From: Raineyella sp. W15-4
Lineage (GTDB): Bacteria > Actinomycetota > Actinomycetes > Propionibacteriales > Propionibacteriaceae
DNA length: 64,000 bases
Assembly (NCBI RefSeq): GCF_033170155.1
Contig: NZ_CP137079.1
Location: 2,108,001-2,172,000, forward strand
Reading direction: 5' to 3'
The notes below the pieces were generated by a model. The model did no database searches. It was not told where the DNA came from and was given only the letters and a program-made list of their open reading frames with translations. The stretch's first letter is position 1. Each line of letters starts with the position of its first letter. Position numbers and translations under genes: made by a program. Of this stretch, positions 54,880 through 63,953 are shown one piece after another.

Positions 54880-55845
54880 ATGGCATCGACGGTGAGCGTG
54901 GGCGACGGCTTGGAACTCAGCCTGCTGGGGCTGGGGTGCATGGGGATGAGCGGGACGTACGGGGCCGCGGACTGGGATCGCTCGGTGGCGACCATCCACC
55001 GCGCGCTCGACCTCGGGGTGAGCCTCTTGGACACCGCCGCCGTCTACGGCCTGGGCCACAACGAGGTCCTGGTCGGCCGCGCCGTTCACGACCGGCGTGA
55101 GCAGGCGACGATCGCGACGAAGTTCGGCATCGACCGCAGCATGGGCCACTACCGCCAGGCGTTCCGCGGCCAGGCCGGGTACGTGAAGGCGAGCTGTGAC
55201 GCCTCACTGGTGCGCCTCGGCGTGGACGAGATCGACATCCTCTACTGCCACCGCCCGCCCGAGGATGCCTCGATCGAGGAGACCGTCGGCGCGATGTCCG
55301 AGCTCGTCGCGGCCGGCAAGGTCCGACACCTCGGCGTCTCCGAGTTCGACGCCGACCAGTTGCGCCGCGCCTGCGCCGTGCACCCGATCGCGGTGATGGA
55401 GAGCGAGTACTCGCTCTGGACCCGCGACCCCGAGACGATCGCCCCCGTCATGGCGGAGCTCGGCGTCGGCCTGGTCGCCTTCTCCCCGCTCGGCCGCGGA
55501 TTCCTGACCGGCACCGTCGACCGCTCGGCGCTGACCCCCGGCGACTTCCGCGCCCACAACACCCGGTTCGTCGGTGCGGCCGGCGACGCCAACGAGGCGA
55601 TCGTCGCCGCCGTCCGGCGCATCGCCGACGACCTCGGCCTGCGCCCGGCCGCAGTCGCACTGGCCTGGGTCTACGCCCAGAGCGAGCGGCTCGGCATCCC
55701 GATCGTCACCATCCCGGGCACGACCCGCCCGGAGCGAGTGGACGAGAACGAGGCCGCTTCGCATCTGACACTGCCGGCCGACGCGCTGGCCGCGCTCGAA
55801 CCCCTTGCCGATGGGGTACAGGGCGAGCGTTACGGGGTGCGATGA
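54880..55845 (+). CDS. Aldo/keto reductase
   Basis: 321 residues, ATG 54880 with AGGAAAGG upstream. An (alpha/beta)8-barrel NADPH-dependent reductase: LLGLGCMGMSGTYGAADWD, then the catalytic tetrad region LLDTAAVYGLGHNEVLVG (Asp, Tyr), IATKFGI (Lys) and YCHRPPEDASIEETVG (His). The C-terminal cofactor part has TIPGTTRPERVDEN. It resembles the AKR13/YakC-type reductases that reduce quinones, ketones or aldehydes. The gene is preceded by the twin operator and its stop overlaps tetR (ATGA at 55842), giving a two-gene, probably self-regulated operon next to an efflux gene. Confidence 0.92.
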   Translation: MASTVSVGDGLELSLLGLGCMGMSGTYGAADWDRSVATIHRALDLGVSLLDTAAVYGLGHNEVLVGRAVHDRREQATIATKFGIDRSMGHYRQAFRGQAGYVKASCDASLVRLGVDEIDILYCHRPPEDASIEETVGAMSELVAAGKVRHLGVSEFDADQLRRACAVHPIAVMESEYSLWTRDPETIAPVMAELGVGLVAFSPLGRGFLTGTVDRSALTPGDFRAHNTRFVGAAGDANEAIVAAVRRIADDLGLRPAAVALAWVYAQSERLGIPIVTIPGTTRPERVDENEAASHLTLPADALAALEPLADGVQGERYGVR

Positions 55846-56432
55846 ACGCCGCGCCCCGCGCCGCGGGGCGACCGCGCGATGACGGCCTCGACGCCGCGAT
55901 CATGGCCGCGGCTCTCCACCTCGTCGACGAACGCGGGTATGCCGCGGTGACCCTCGACGCCATCGCCGAGCAAGCCTGCACCAGCAAGACCGCGATCTAC
56001 CGCCGCTGGCCCAAGAAGGCCGCAATCATCATGGACGCCTTCCTCGCCGCCGCCGAACCCCTCATCCAGCAGCCCGCCGGCTTGCCGTTCCGCGACGCGA
56101 TCATCGCCCAGATGACCGCCCTGGCCAACTTCCTCCAGACCACCCCGGGAGGGCGGACACTCCGCGGACTGATCGCCGAAGCGCAGACCGATACCGCGCT
56201 CGCCGACGCTATCCGCGAGCGCTGGCTCGCCCCGCGGCGGGCCGTGGCCGCCGCGATGTACGCCGATGCCCGTCAGAGCGGAGATCTCCGTGGCGACATC
56301 GACTCCGGCGCGCTGGTCGACGCGCTCTACGGCCCCCTCTACTTCCGACTACTGCTCGGCCACGCACCGATAGACCACGCCTTCATCGCCCAGACCGTCG
56401 ACACCGTCCTCGGCGGAGTGAAGGCGCACTGA
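55842..56432 (+). CDS. TetR/AcrR family transcriptional regulator
   Basis: 196 residues. The HTH is IMAAALHLVDERGYAAVTLDAI followed by QACTSKTAIYRRWPKKAAI, and a C-terminal ligand domain of TetR_C_16-like type (TPGGRTLRGLIAEAQTDTALADAIRERWLAPRR) follows. It starts ATG 55842 inside the reductase stop. As an operon member it most simply represses the 54808 and 53474 operators and is relieved by a toxic substrate of the MFS pump and reductase; this is inference from operator sharing. Confidence 0.9.
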   Translation: MNAAPRAAGRPRDDGLDAAIMAAALHLVDERGYAAVTLDAIAEQACTSKTAIYRRWPKKAAIIMDAFLAAAEPLIQQPAGLPFRDAIIAQMTALANFLQTTPGGRTLRGLIAEAQTDTALADAIRERWLAPRRAVAAAMYADARQSGDLRGDIDSGALVDALYGPLYFRLLLGHAPIDHAFIAQTVDTVLGGVKAH

Positions 56433-56711
56433 CGCCCCGGGCACGAGAGCAGCAACTCTGCAAATCGATCCTGTCGCCACCCGGATGTTCTTCCAGGCGA
56501 AGCCCCTAGCCAGAGCTAGGGTCGGGGAACACGGGTGCGCGATCCGCCTCTCGACAGGCCGTCCGCCTGTCGAGACGACAGCGTCTGGAGATCGTCAAAC
56601 GGTGCCAAGGCGGGGCGCTGCAGCGGGAGCTCGCCGAGGCGTACGGGGTGCACATCACGACCGTGCGGCGGATCCTGCAGCAGTCCGCCTCTATAATCGT
56701 CCGCGGGATGA
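56433..56711. other. Stretch with recombinase HTH remnant and inverted repeats
   Basis: There is no intact gene. A hairpin CCCTAGC/GCTAGGG (56504-56510 and 56515-56521) and a perfect 11-bp palindrome (56549-56575) occur. In one frame (about 56561-56698) the sequence reads LSRRQRLEIVKRCQGG then ALQRELAEAYGVHITTVRRI, a helix-turn-helix as found at the end of serine or transposase-type recombinases, without a start or a complete domain. Confidence 0.55.
56549..56575. repeat. Perfect 11-bp inverted repeat with 5-nt loop
   Basis: TCTCGACAGGC (56549-56559) and GCCTGTCGAGA (56565-56575) are exact complements around CGTCC. It sits in the recombinase remnant region and could be a former recombination or regulatory site, or a terminator for the reductase-tetR operon. 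Confidence 0.55.
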
Positions 56712-57287
56712 GCCCAGCGCCTCCTCCGCCGCCAGCTCGCCGAGCAGATCGACCGGCTCGATACCCAGGAGGAGAACCTGATCGACCTGGCAGCAGACGG
56801 TGAGTTCGGCAAGGACCGCATCAAGGCGCGGCTGTACAAGATCCAGCGGGAGCGCGAGCGGATCACCGAACAGCTCGAAGTCGTCGACACCGACCTGTCG
56901 GCCGGTCAGAAGGTCATCGAGGAACACCTCGCCCTGCTGCGCGACGCCGACCGGCTCTACCGCGGTGCCACCGAGGAGAACCGACGCCGACTCAACCAGC
57001 TCATCTTCCGAGCCATCTACCTGGAGCTCGACGATGACGGCGACTTCGAGGCAACGGCTAGTGACGCCCGCGACCCGTACGACGTGCTCTACGCCGGCCA
57101 GGACGCCCACAGCGCCGTCGGTCGCCAGGTCGAGGCCGACGAGCTGGAGGCCGCGTTCTGGCGGTCACTCAACACCAACCACGCAGACAACGAAGAAGGG
57201 GCGGTCCAGATGGACTGCCCCTCTTCCGTGACAACCTCTTGGGCTTCGTGCCTGGGGCCGCCTTTCGGCGGTCCAGGGTTCTACTAA
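56712..57287 (+). pseudogene. Large serine recombinase (resolvase family) 3' remnant
   Basis: An open frame of 191 codons with no upstream start, interrupted 5' by TGA at 56709. It encodes the C-terminal coiled coil of serine integrases: RRQLAEQIDRLDTQEENLIDL, FGKDRIKARLYKIQRERERI, HLALLRDADRLYRGAT and NRRRLNQLIFRAIYLEL. The catalytic resolvase domain, the recombinase domain and the zinc ribbon are absent. It ends 8 bp before the ssrA 3' end, so it is likely the relic of an integrase that used ssrA as attachment site. Confidence 0.8.
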
Positions 57288-57295
57288 GCCCTCTA

Positions 57296-57664
57296 TGGTG
57301 GAGATGCGGGGAATCGAACCCCGGTCCATGAAAGGCAGCTCAGACATTCTCCGGGCGCAGCCGACTAGGCGTTCTGCTCGACTCCCACCCTCACGTCGGC
57401 AAGTGGTGGACGAGCCCAGTCACAGTAAGTGTCCCCGACACGCCCTGTGGCACAGCGTGACGGGTGAGTTCCCTGAATGAGGCCAGACACCGAGCCGGGA
57501 ACACTCCCGGGCTGACCCTTCGGTCACTGCTCAGGCAGCGAGAGCGAAGTCAGTGCGCTTGTTGTTGGCACTTATGGGTTTCCAGGGGTCGTTAACGAGT
57601 TGACCCTGGCTCCTCGGCCCGCTTCTCCTGGGACAACACTCCCATGTCGAAACCGATCATCCCC
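57296..57664 (-). ncRNA. ssrA: Transfer-messenger RNA (tmRNA)
   Basis: The minus-strand transcript begins GGGGATGATCGGTTTCGACA at 57664, and its 3' end carries the T arm and CATCTCCACCA (57306-57296), so the 7-bp tRNA-like acceptor pairs across (one G-U). The CCA is encoded. The tag reading frame gives ANNKRTDFALAA followed by TGA near 57574-57536. The 369-nt length is normal for actinobacteria. tmRNA rescues stalled ribosomes with SmpB, encoded at 60404-60880. Recombinase remnants abut its 3' end, the usual integration point. Confidence 0.97.
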
Positions 57665-57724
57665 TGTTGAGTTGTCCTCCCGTGGCGCCATGCCCTGAGG
57701 CGACGGTGGCCACGCGAGGCTGTC

Positions 57725-57730
57725 ATCATA
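57725..57730 (-). promoter_or_regulatory. Predicted -10 element of ssrA
   Basis: TATGAT on the minus strand at 57730-57725 lies about 60 nt before the mature tmRNA 5' end, consistent with a short precursor trimmed by RNase P. No clear -35 is seen. Confidence 0.35.
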
Positions 57731-57788
57731 ACGCATCCGGCGCGAACATCATTCCGGCCGGTCCAAATCACTACGGTACTACCGACTG

Positions 57789-58409
57789 CTACCGACCGAT
57801 CGTCCGCGGTTCGGGCTTCGACAGGATCCGGATCGGGACCAGCTTCATCAACGGGTTCTCCCAGTGCTCCCCGGCCGCCACCTTGGCCCCGCCAACGATG
57901 ATGAGCAGGAACCAGGCGAGCGCGGAGATGCCGGCGATGATCCCCAGCGGCCCCCAGATCTCGGAGAGGATGCCACCGGCGATCATCCCGCCGGTGCTGA
58001 GCAGGGTGAAGTCGAAGGCGTTGGCCGCCTGCCGTTTCGCCTCCGATCCCATCGGCGCCACCAGGTAGCCCACCAACGGCCCGAAGATCCAGGTGAACAG
58101 GGCGGAGAAGTAGCTGAAGGCGCCGATCCCCCGGCCGGCACCGTCCCGCGCCTGCGCACTGACCAGGGGGGCGTACGCCGGGTGGGTGCCGAGCGCCTGG
58201 GAGGAGGCGGTGGGCTGGACCAGCCCGTAGAACGCGAGGTTGAGGTCCTTGCGGGTCCGGGCTGCGAAGACCTGGTCGAGTCGCTGGTCGAGTTCGACCT
58301 CGGTCAGGCGGCCGTCGGCGTAGGCACGCTGCAGCCAGTCGACGGCACGGTCGCGCTGCTCGTCCGACACGAGGAGGTTGAGGCTGGGGTGTTCGTACGC
58401 CGGGGTCAT
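57789..58409 (-). CDS. DUF1707 and DUF4870-like membrane protein
   Basis: 206 residues from ATG 58409. The N-terminal DUF1707 segment is LLVSDEQRDRAVDWLQRAYADG followed by LTEVELDQRLDQVFAARTRKDL, a short helical module typical of actinobacterial membrane-associated proteins. The C-terminus has membrane helices (SALFTWIFGPLVGYLVAPM, FTLLSTGGMIAGGILSEIWG, LGIIAGISALAWFLLIIVGG) of the DUF4870 type. Function is unknown. It is divergent from nothing; it is the last gene of a minus-strand run following DUF2207. Confidence 0.82.
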   Translation of the reverse strand: MTPAYEHPSLNLLVSDEQRDRAVDWLQRAYADGRLTEVELDQRLDQVFAARTRKDLNLAFYGLVQPTASSQALGTHPAYAPLVSAQARDGAGRGIGAFSYFSALFTWIFGPLVGYLVAPMGSEAKRQAANAFDFTLLSTGGMIAGGILSEIWGPLGIIAGISALAWFLLIIVGGAKVAAGEHWENPLMKLVPIRILSKPEPRTIGR

Positions 58410-58511
58410 GTCTCCACGATGCCACCGCCCGCCAATGGACCCCAATGGGGTGCAGCCCTGAAAGGGCCCCTGACGCTGGCTCAGGGGGCGGCCACCGGTG
58501 CGGATGACGAC

Positions 58512-60407
58512 TCACCAGGAGCCGCCACCGCCCCCGCCGCCGCCACCACCGACGAATCCGCCGCCGCCACCGAACGCGGAGCCGCCACTGCCGAAGCCGG
58601 TGCCGCCACTCGAGACGGGGGGCAGCGGGGCGACGGTGCTGGCCACGGCGTCGGTGAACCCGATCCAGGAGAAGTCCGGCAGGTAGAACTGCCCGACGTA
58701 CCAGACGGGATGGATCTCGGGGAGCCGGCCGGCGGCGACCAGGTCCTGGCAGACCTGCGCCCAGCGGTCGGCGAGGTCGAAGCTGATCGCCCACGGCAGG
58801 TAGCGCGAGAAGATGTCCTCGCCCTCCTCGAAGCGGATCTGGTCGGCCTCGGCGGTCGCCAGGTATTCCCGGAATCCCTCGACCTGGTCGGTGAGCGCCC
58901 GGCCGACCGGGGTGCGCTGCCCGCGGCGCAGCCGGCGGCGGACGATCATCGCCGCCACGACCACCGGTACCAGGGGCAGCAGGAAGACCAGCCGGGCCAG
59001 CCCGGCAGCGCCGAGGAAGGCGCCGCCGGCCGCGAGGATGAGCCACCCCCGGCTGAACCCGCTGATGTGGACCCCGCCGCCGCGTACGCCGGGCAGATGG
59101 GTGAACCACCCTCGGTCGGCGACCTGGCGACGGACGTCGGCCACCATCCGGTCGTGTGCCGCCGTCATCCCGCCCGGCTCCCCCAGGTCGACGGTGGCGC
59201 CGGGCCCCTCGGCACCGAAGAGCGACTGCAGCAGGACGGTCTCGTGCGGGGCGACGACCTTCCGTGGATCCACCAGGGTGATCCGGTAGCCGCCGCGGTC
59301 GTCGCCGGACACCGTGAGCGCACCGCGGACCGCGAGGTCGATCAGCGTGGCGGCGGTCTCCTTCGTGTCGAGCGTCCCGTCCAGCAGGTATCCCGCCTCG
59401 GCCACGGTGATCGGCGGCGGGGTGAACGCCACCGGCACCGTCAGGTCGCGGGGGGAGGCGCCCACCCGCCCCTCGGCACCCGGCGGTGGCAGCACCCCCG
59501 GCGGCAGGTCGAGAAACCGCAGATCGCGCCGGGAGCGGACGATCCTGGCGCCGACCAGTGCCGAGAGCGCGGCCACCAACGCGGTGACGCCGCCGGCGGT
59601 GGCCAGACTGCGCTGCTGCTGCACCGTGGTGCTGGGCACCAGATGGGGCGTGTTGTCGGACACCAGCCCGGAGCGGATCTGGGCCGAGACGGTCAGCCCC
59701 TCCCCGGGGGACAGGATGGACTGGGCAGCGTGGACGACGCCGCCGTCGAGGCTCAGGCTGTCGCATGAGGTGTTGCTCTGCACCGTCCCGGCGTAGCAGG
59801 CCTTGTCGGTGGCCCCGTCGGGAACGGTGACGCTCACCGTGATGTCGTGCAGGGTGGCGCTCGTCCAGCCCGTGCCGACGGCATCCCAGTAGAACTCGTC
59901 GTAGCTCTGCTGGCTGCGCATCCCGCCGGTGATGGTGTAGCTGAGGTCGTACGTGGCGGTGGCGGAGGTGACCGTGGTGTTCGGGTCGCCCACCCGGATC
60001 ACCAGGTCCTGCCGGCGCGGATCCGTCGACGAGGTGACGGTGGAGGTGGTGAACTGGGCCGGCGCGTCGGGACTTCTGACCCGGATGTCGCTGTACTGGT
60101 AGACGATGTCGTGCTTCGTGTCGTTCTGCTCCGGCTCGCGGGCCACCAGTTGACGCTGGATGCCGTGCCGACCCGAGCCGGTGCCGAAGCGGTAGACGAG
60201 CCGTTCGGTGACCGCCACCGTCCCGTCGGAGTGGACGACGTAGTCCAGGGCGTACGAATCGATGCTGTCCCCGGCGGCCATGGCCGGGGTGCCGACGCTG
60301 AACGGTGCGACGACGACCAGCACCGCGAACAAGGCGGCCAGCAGGCCGATCGGACCGAGCCGCGCGCCACGCCGGCGGCTCCGCGGGCGCCACCGCGCGG
60401 TGCTCAT
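58512..60407 (-). CDS. DUF2207 domain membrane protein with glycine-rich tail
   Basis: 631 residues. A signal peptide or N-terminal anchor ([22 protein letters not shown] near residue 16) is followed by an extracellular beta-rich DUF2207 domain ([42 protein letters not shown]), a membrane helix near residue 240, a cytoplasmic part and two further helices near residue 440 ([34 protein letters not shown]). The tail is almost pure glycine ([19 protein letters not shown]), typical of this family, with unknown role. It starts at ATG 60407, overlapping the smpB stop by 4 bp. Confidence 0.9.
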   Translation of the reverse strand: MSTARWRPRSRRRGARLGPIGLLAALFAVLVVVAPFSVGTPAMAAGDSIDSYALDYVVHSDGTVAVTERLVYRFGTGSGRHGIQRQLVAREPEQNDTKHDIVYQYSDIRVRSPDAPAQFTTSTVTSSTDPRRQDLVIRVGDPNTTVTSATATYDLSYTITGGMRSQQSYDEFYWDAVGTGWTSATLHDITVSVTVPDGATDKACYAGTVQSNTSCDSLSLDGGVVHAAQSILSPGEGLTVSAQIRSGLVSDNTPHLVPSTTVQQQRSLATAGGVTALVAALSALVGARIVRSRRDLRFLDLPPGVLPPPGAEGRVGASPRDLTVPVAFTPPPITVAEAGYLLDGTLDTKETAATLIDLAVRGALTVSGDDRGGYRITLVDPRKVVAPHETVLLQSLFGAEGPGATVDLGEPGGMTAAHDRMVADVRRQVADRGWFTHLPGVRGGGVHISGFSRGWLILAAGGAFLGAAGLARLVFLLPLVPVVVAAMIVRRRLRRGQRTPVGRALTDQVEGFREYLATAEADQIRFEEGEDIFSRYLPWAISFDLADRWAQVCQDLVAAGRLPEIHPVWYVGQFYLPDFSWIGFTDAVASTVAPLPPVSSGGTGFGSGGSAFGGGGGFVGGGGGGGGGGSW

Positions 60408-60880
60408 CGCCGGCCCTTCCGGCGGGCGGCGAGCGCCCGGTCCGTCTCGCGCCGGGCGTCCCGTTCGGCCAGGGTCTGCCGTTTGTCGTACTCCCGTTTG
60501 CCGGTCGCCACCCCGATCTCCACCTTGGCGTAGCCGTCCTTGAAGTAGAGCTTCAGCGGCACCAGGGTGGTCCCACTGGCGTCCAGTTCGCGCCGGAGAC
60601 GGTCGATCTCCTTGCGGTTGAGCAGCAGTTTGCGGGTGCGCCGCGCGGAGTGGTTGGTCCAGGTGCCGTGGCTGTACTCCGGGATCATCGCCTGGCGCAG
60701 CCACACCTCACCGTCGTCGACGGTCGCGAAAGAGTCGACGAGCGAGGCGTGCCCCTCCCGGAGCGACTTCACCTCGGTGCCCTGCAGGACGATCCCCGCC
60801 TCGTACGTCTGGTGGATCGTGTAGTCGTGACGCGCCTTCTTGTTCTGCGCCACCAGTTTCGTCCCCGTCTCCTTCACCAT
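60404..60880 (-). CDS. smpB: SsrA-binding protein SmpB
   Basis: 158 residues. SmpB binds tmRNA and fits it into stalled ribosomes. Features are [43 protein letters not shown], the RNA-contact [37 protein letters not shown], and the basic C-terminal tail, needed for ribosome entry ([22 protein letters not shown] region). The gene is near ssrA (57296-57664), separated by the two membrane protein genes. Confidence 0.96.
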   Translation of the reverse strand: MVKETGTKLVAQNKKARHDYTIHQTYEAGIVLQGTEVKSLREGHASLVDSFATVDDGEVWLRQAMIPEYSHGTWTNHSARRTRKLLLNRKEIDRLRRELDASGTTLVPLKLYFKDGYAKVEIGVATGKREYDKRQTLAERDARRETDRALAARRKGRR

Positions 60881-60919
60881 GGGCCCATCATCCCAGAACC
60901 CCCAAGCGGTGGACCCGGG

Positions 60920-62308
60920 TCAGAGGACGGTCGCCGGGTTCACCATCTGCCCGTTGCGCCACACCATGAAGTGCAGGTGGCAGCCGGTCGCGTAGCCGGT
61001 GGCGCCGACGTAGCCGATCACCTGGCCCTGCTGGACCGTCTGTCCCACCGAGACGGCGTAGCTGGACAGGTGGTTGTAGGAGGTGACGGTCCGGACCCCG
61101 CCGAGGGAGCCGTGGTCGATGAACAGTCGGTTGCCGTAGCCGGCGTTGTAGTACCGCTCGGTCACCTTCCCGGCGGCGGCGGCCCGGATCGGGGTCCCGC
61201 AGGAGGCACCGAAGTCGGTGCCGTCGTGCAGCTTGTAGACCCCGGTGATCGGATGCACCCGCATGCCGTACGGGGAGGTGATCGGCGCCCCGGGGATGGG
61301 CGAGGCGAGGCCGGCCGAGGAGACCTTGTTGCTGGAGCTGGCGCTCGAGGAACTGGTCTTGCTGCCGGCGGACGCACTGCTGCCGGAGCCGCTGCTGCCG
61401 GTGCTCGCGGTGGAGGTCTTGGCGGCGGCCGCCTCCCGGGCCTTGCGATCCGCCTCCGCCTGTGCCTCGGCGGCCTTCTTGGCGGCCTCGTCACGAGCGG
61501 CGATGTCGGCATTGACCTTGTCCCGTTCAGCGGTCAGGTCCTGGTAGGCCTTGGTGTCCTTGGCCACCTCGGCCTGGGCCGCCGCCTGGGCGGACTGGTT
61601 GGCGGTGACCGCGGCGGCCAGCTTCGCCTGCTGGTCGGCCTGGGCGGCCTGCAGGGTGTTCAGCGACACCACCACCTGGGCGGCGGCCGCCCGGTCCGCG
61701 GCGACCTTGGCGGTGGCCGCCGCCTTCGCGGCCTGGGCCACCTCCAGTTGGGCCTGCAGCTGGTTGAGCCGGTCCAACTGGGCGGCGTTGGTCTCCATCA
61801 TCGTGGTGGACAGCTGGATGCGGGTCTGCAACCCGGCGGTGGACCCCTGCTGGATGAGGACCGCCATCCCCATCAGGTTGTGCTGCTGCTGGACCTGGTC
61901 ACGGGCGATCTCGCCGATCGTCGAGTGCTGCGCGGCGATTGCCTGCTGCCCCGCCTCGACCGCGGCGGTCGCCTCGTCCAGCGCCGCCTGGGAGGCCCGC
62001 AGTTCGTCGGCCAGTCGGGCGTCCTCGGCCTTCGCGGCGGTGATCTTGTCCTGAGTGGCCTGGAGCGCGGCCTGGGCGGTGGCGAGGTCACCCTGGGACG
62101 ATTTCAGTGTCGCGATGGCGTCTTCCAGCGCCTTGCTCGATTCCCCGACGGCATCGTCGGCGGAGGAGACCTGGCTGGTCAGCTGCTGCTTGCGGTCGTC
62201 GAGCTGATCGGCGGAGGCCGGGATCGCACAGCCCAGCCCCAGGGCGACGGCCAGGCCGGTGGCCGCAAAACGGAGGCCCCATCGGCGGGCCGGTGAAGGC
62301 GTGGTCAC
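60920..62308 (-). CDS. M23 family peptidoglycan hydrolase with N-terminal coiled coil
   Basis: 462 residues from GTG 62308, with GGGG 8 nt upstream. A signal peptide (RFAATGLAVALGLGCAIPASA) is followed by about 270 residues of Ala/Gln/Glu-rich coiled coil, a Ser-rich linker (about 330-370) and a C-terminal LytM/M23 domain with zinc ligands in HDGTDFG and HLHFMV. The coiled-coil plus LytM order resembles EnvC- and RipC-type proteins that FtsEX controls; in this window it directly follows ftsX, supporting FtsEX-regulated septal hydrolysis. Both zinc motifs are intact, so it is probably active. Confidence 0.9.
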   Translation of the reverse strand: MTTPSPARRWGLRFAATGLAVALGLGCAIPASADQLDDRKQQLTSQVSSADDAVGESSKALEDAIATLKSSQGDLATAQAALQATQDKITAAKAEDARLADELRASQAALDEATAAVEAGQQAIAAQHSTIGEIARDQVQQQHNLMGMAVLIQQGSTAGLQTRIQLSTTMMETNAAQLDRLNQLQAQLEVAQAAKAAATAKVAADRAAAAQVVVSLNTLQAAQADQQAKLAAAVTANQSAQAAAQAEVAKDTKAYQDLTAERDKVNADIAARDEAAKKAAEAQAEADRKAREAAAAKTSTASTGSSGSGSSASAGSKTSSSSASSSNKVSSAGLASPIPGAPITSPYGMRVHPITGVYKLHDGTDFGASCGTPIRAAAAGKVTERYYNAGYGNRLFIDHGSLGGVRTVTSYNHLSSYAVSVGQTVQQGQVIGYVGATGYATGCHLHFMVWRNGQMVNPATVL

Positions 62309-62343
62309 TGTCAGTCCCCTGTCCTCCGCACGCGGTGCCCCAT

Positions 62344-63252
62344 TCACACGCGCAGATACTTGGTGGTTGCGATCAACGTGGGAATGATAGAGAGCAGAAT
62401 CGCGACAATGGCAAGTCCCGATACTGCGAAAGCCGTTTCCTGCCATCCGATCCAGGGCAAAGTCTGGATCGAGACTTCAGCTTTTCGGATGATCAGGGAA
62501 TAGACCCCGGCCACCAATGTCCCGCCCGCCAGGACTGCCCCGACGAGACCGGCGATCAGTGTTTCCAGGACGAACGGCAAGGTGATGTAGGAGTTGGAGG
62601 CACCGACCAGGCGCATGATGCCGATCTCCCGGCGCCGGGCGAAGACGGCCAGCCGAATGGTGTTGCCGATCTGCAGTCCGGCGGCCAGCAGCAACAGGGC
62701 GCTGGTCCCGAGGGCGACCCACTGCGCCGTTCGCAGCCACTGGAACAGCGGGTCGAAGATCTCTCGTAGGTCCTGGACGTTCTGCACCCCGGGCATCCCT
62801 GCCACCGCGGTCACCACGGTGCGGTACTGCTCGGGATCGACCAGCTTGATCCGGAACGATTCCTGCATCTGGTCCGCGGTCAACGACCCCTTGAGCGGGC
62901 TGTTGCGGTAGGAGGCGATGAAATCGTCGTACGCCTGCTGCTTGGTCTCGTGGAAGACCTCTTTGACCTCCGGGTCGGAGCGGAGGGTCTGCTCGATCGT
63001 GGCGACCTGTTGCGGGGTGACGTCCTGGCCGGGCGTGCAGTTGCTGCCGGTGGTGTCCTTGGTGCAGAGGAAGATGGAGATCTCGACCTTGTCGTACCAG
63101 CGACCTTTCATCAGCTGGATCTGCTGGGCGGCGAGCAGGCTGCCCCCGAAGAGGGTCAGCGACACCCACATGGTGACGATGATCGCGACCATCATCGAGG
63201 CGTTGTGGCGGACACCCGAGAAGGTCTCCGACAGGATGTGGCGCAGGCGCAT
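62344..63252 (-). CDS. ftsX: Cell division permease-like protein FtsX
   Basis: 302 residues. Four membrane helices: one N-terminal (MVAIIVTMWVSLTLFGGSLLA), then an extracellular loop with Cys pair in FLCTKDTTGSNCTPGQ, and three C-terminal helices (ALGTSALLLLAAGLQIGNTI, ETLIAGLVGAVLAGGTLVAG, FAVSGLAIVAILLSIIPTLIA). The conserved ARRREIGIMRLVGAS coupling helix is present. FtsX with FtsE transmits ATP hydrolysis to peptidoglycan hydrolases across the membrane. Eleven bp separate it from ftsE; the M23 gene follows by 35 bp. Confidence 0.95.
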   Translation of the reverse strand: MRLRHILSETFSGVRHNASMMVAIIVTMWVSLTLFGGSLLAAQQIQLMKGRWYDKVEISIFLCTKDTTGSNCTPGQDVTPQQVATIEQTLRSDPEVKEVFHETKQQAYDDFIASYRNSPLKGSLTADQMQESFRIKLVDPEQYRTVVTAVAGMPGVQNVQDLREIFDPLFQWLRTAQWVALGTSALLLLAAGLQIGNTIRLAVFARRREIGIMRLVGASNSYITLPFVLETLIAGLVGAVLAGGTLVAGVYSLIIRKAEVSIQTLPWIGWQETAFAVSGLAIVAILLSIIPTLIATTKYLRV

Positions 63253-63263
63253 GGTTTCCCTCC

Positions 63264-63953
63264 TCAGGCCTGGTATCCGTAGGTGCCCTTGCCCTGGTCG
63301 CGGACCAGGTCGCCGTCGTCGAGCTCGATCACCCGCTTGCGCATCTGGTCGACGATGGTGGAGTCGTGGGTGGCCATCACCACGGTCGTCCCGAGCCGGT
63401 TGATCCGGTCGAGGACCTTCATGATCCCGACGCTGGTGGCCGGGTCCAGGTTGCCGGTCGGCTCGTCGGCGATCAGGATGTCGGGCTTGTTGACCACGGC
63501 CCGGGCGATCGCGACGCGCTGCTGCTCCCCGCCGGAGAGCTCGTCGGTGAGCCGGTCCCCCTTGTCGGCGAGGCCGACCATCTCCAGCGACTCGGGGACC
63601 AGTGTCCGGATGTCGCGTCGGGAGTACCCGGTCACCTGCAGGGCGAAGGCGACGTTCTCCCGGACCGTCTTGCCCGGCAGCAGCCGGAAGTCCTGGAAGA
63701 CCGTGCCGATCCGCCGCCGCAGCCGCGGCACCCGCCAGGCCGGCAACCCCGAGGTGTCCCGGCCGTCGACGCAGACCGTTCCCCGGGTCGGGCGCAGCTC
63801 GCGCAGCACCAGCCGGACGAAGGTCGACTTCCCGGAGCCGGACCGGCCGACCAGGAAGACGAACTCGCCGGAGTCGATGTCGAGGGTGATGTTCCGCAGG
63901 GCCGCACGTGTCTGGCCCGGGTACTTCTTGCTGACGTTGTCAAAGCGAATCAT
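63264..63953 (-). CDS. ftsE: Cell division ATP-binding protein FtsE
   Basis: 229 residues. ABC ATPase motifs: Walker [10 protein letters not shown] at residues 36-44, Q loop FQDFRLL, signature [14 protein letters not shown], Walker [13 protein letters not shown], and H-loop VVMATHDS. N-terminal [20 protein letters not shown] is the canonical FtsE start. It partners FtsX. ATG 63953; the 47 bp beyond it to the window edge are too short to identify a gene. Confidence 0.96.
   Translation of the reverse strand: MIRFDNVSKKYPGQTRAALRNITLDIDSGEFVFLVGRSGSGKSTFVRLVLRELRPTRGTVCVDGRDTSGLPAWRVPRLRRRIGTVFQDFRLLPGKTVRENVAFALQVTGYSRRDIRTLVPESLEMVGLADKGDRLTDELSGGEQQRVAIARAVVNKPDILIADEPTGNLDPATSVGIMKVLDRINRLGTTVVMATHDSTIVDQMRKRVIELDDGDLVRDQGKGTYGYQA

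Noticed and set aside
52242-57296. CRISPR array or phage structural genes in the accessory region
   Set aside because: No regularly spaced repeats and no capsid, tail or terminase-like proteins are visible.
57592-60393. Minus-strand open frame of 933 codons across ssrA, DUF1707 and DUF2207
   Set aside because: Runs through the tmRNA and two real genes in the wrong frame; rich in Arg, Pro and Gly.
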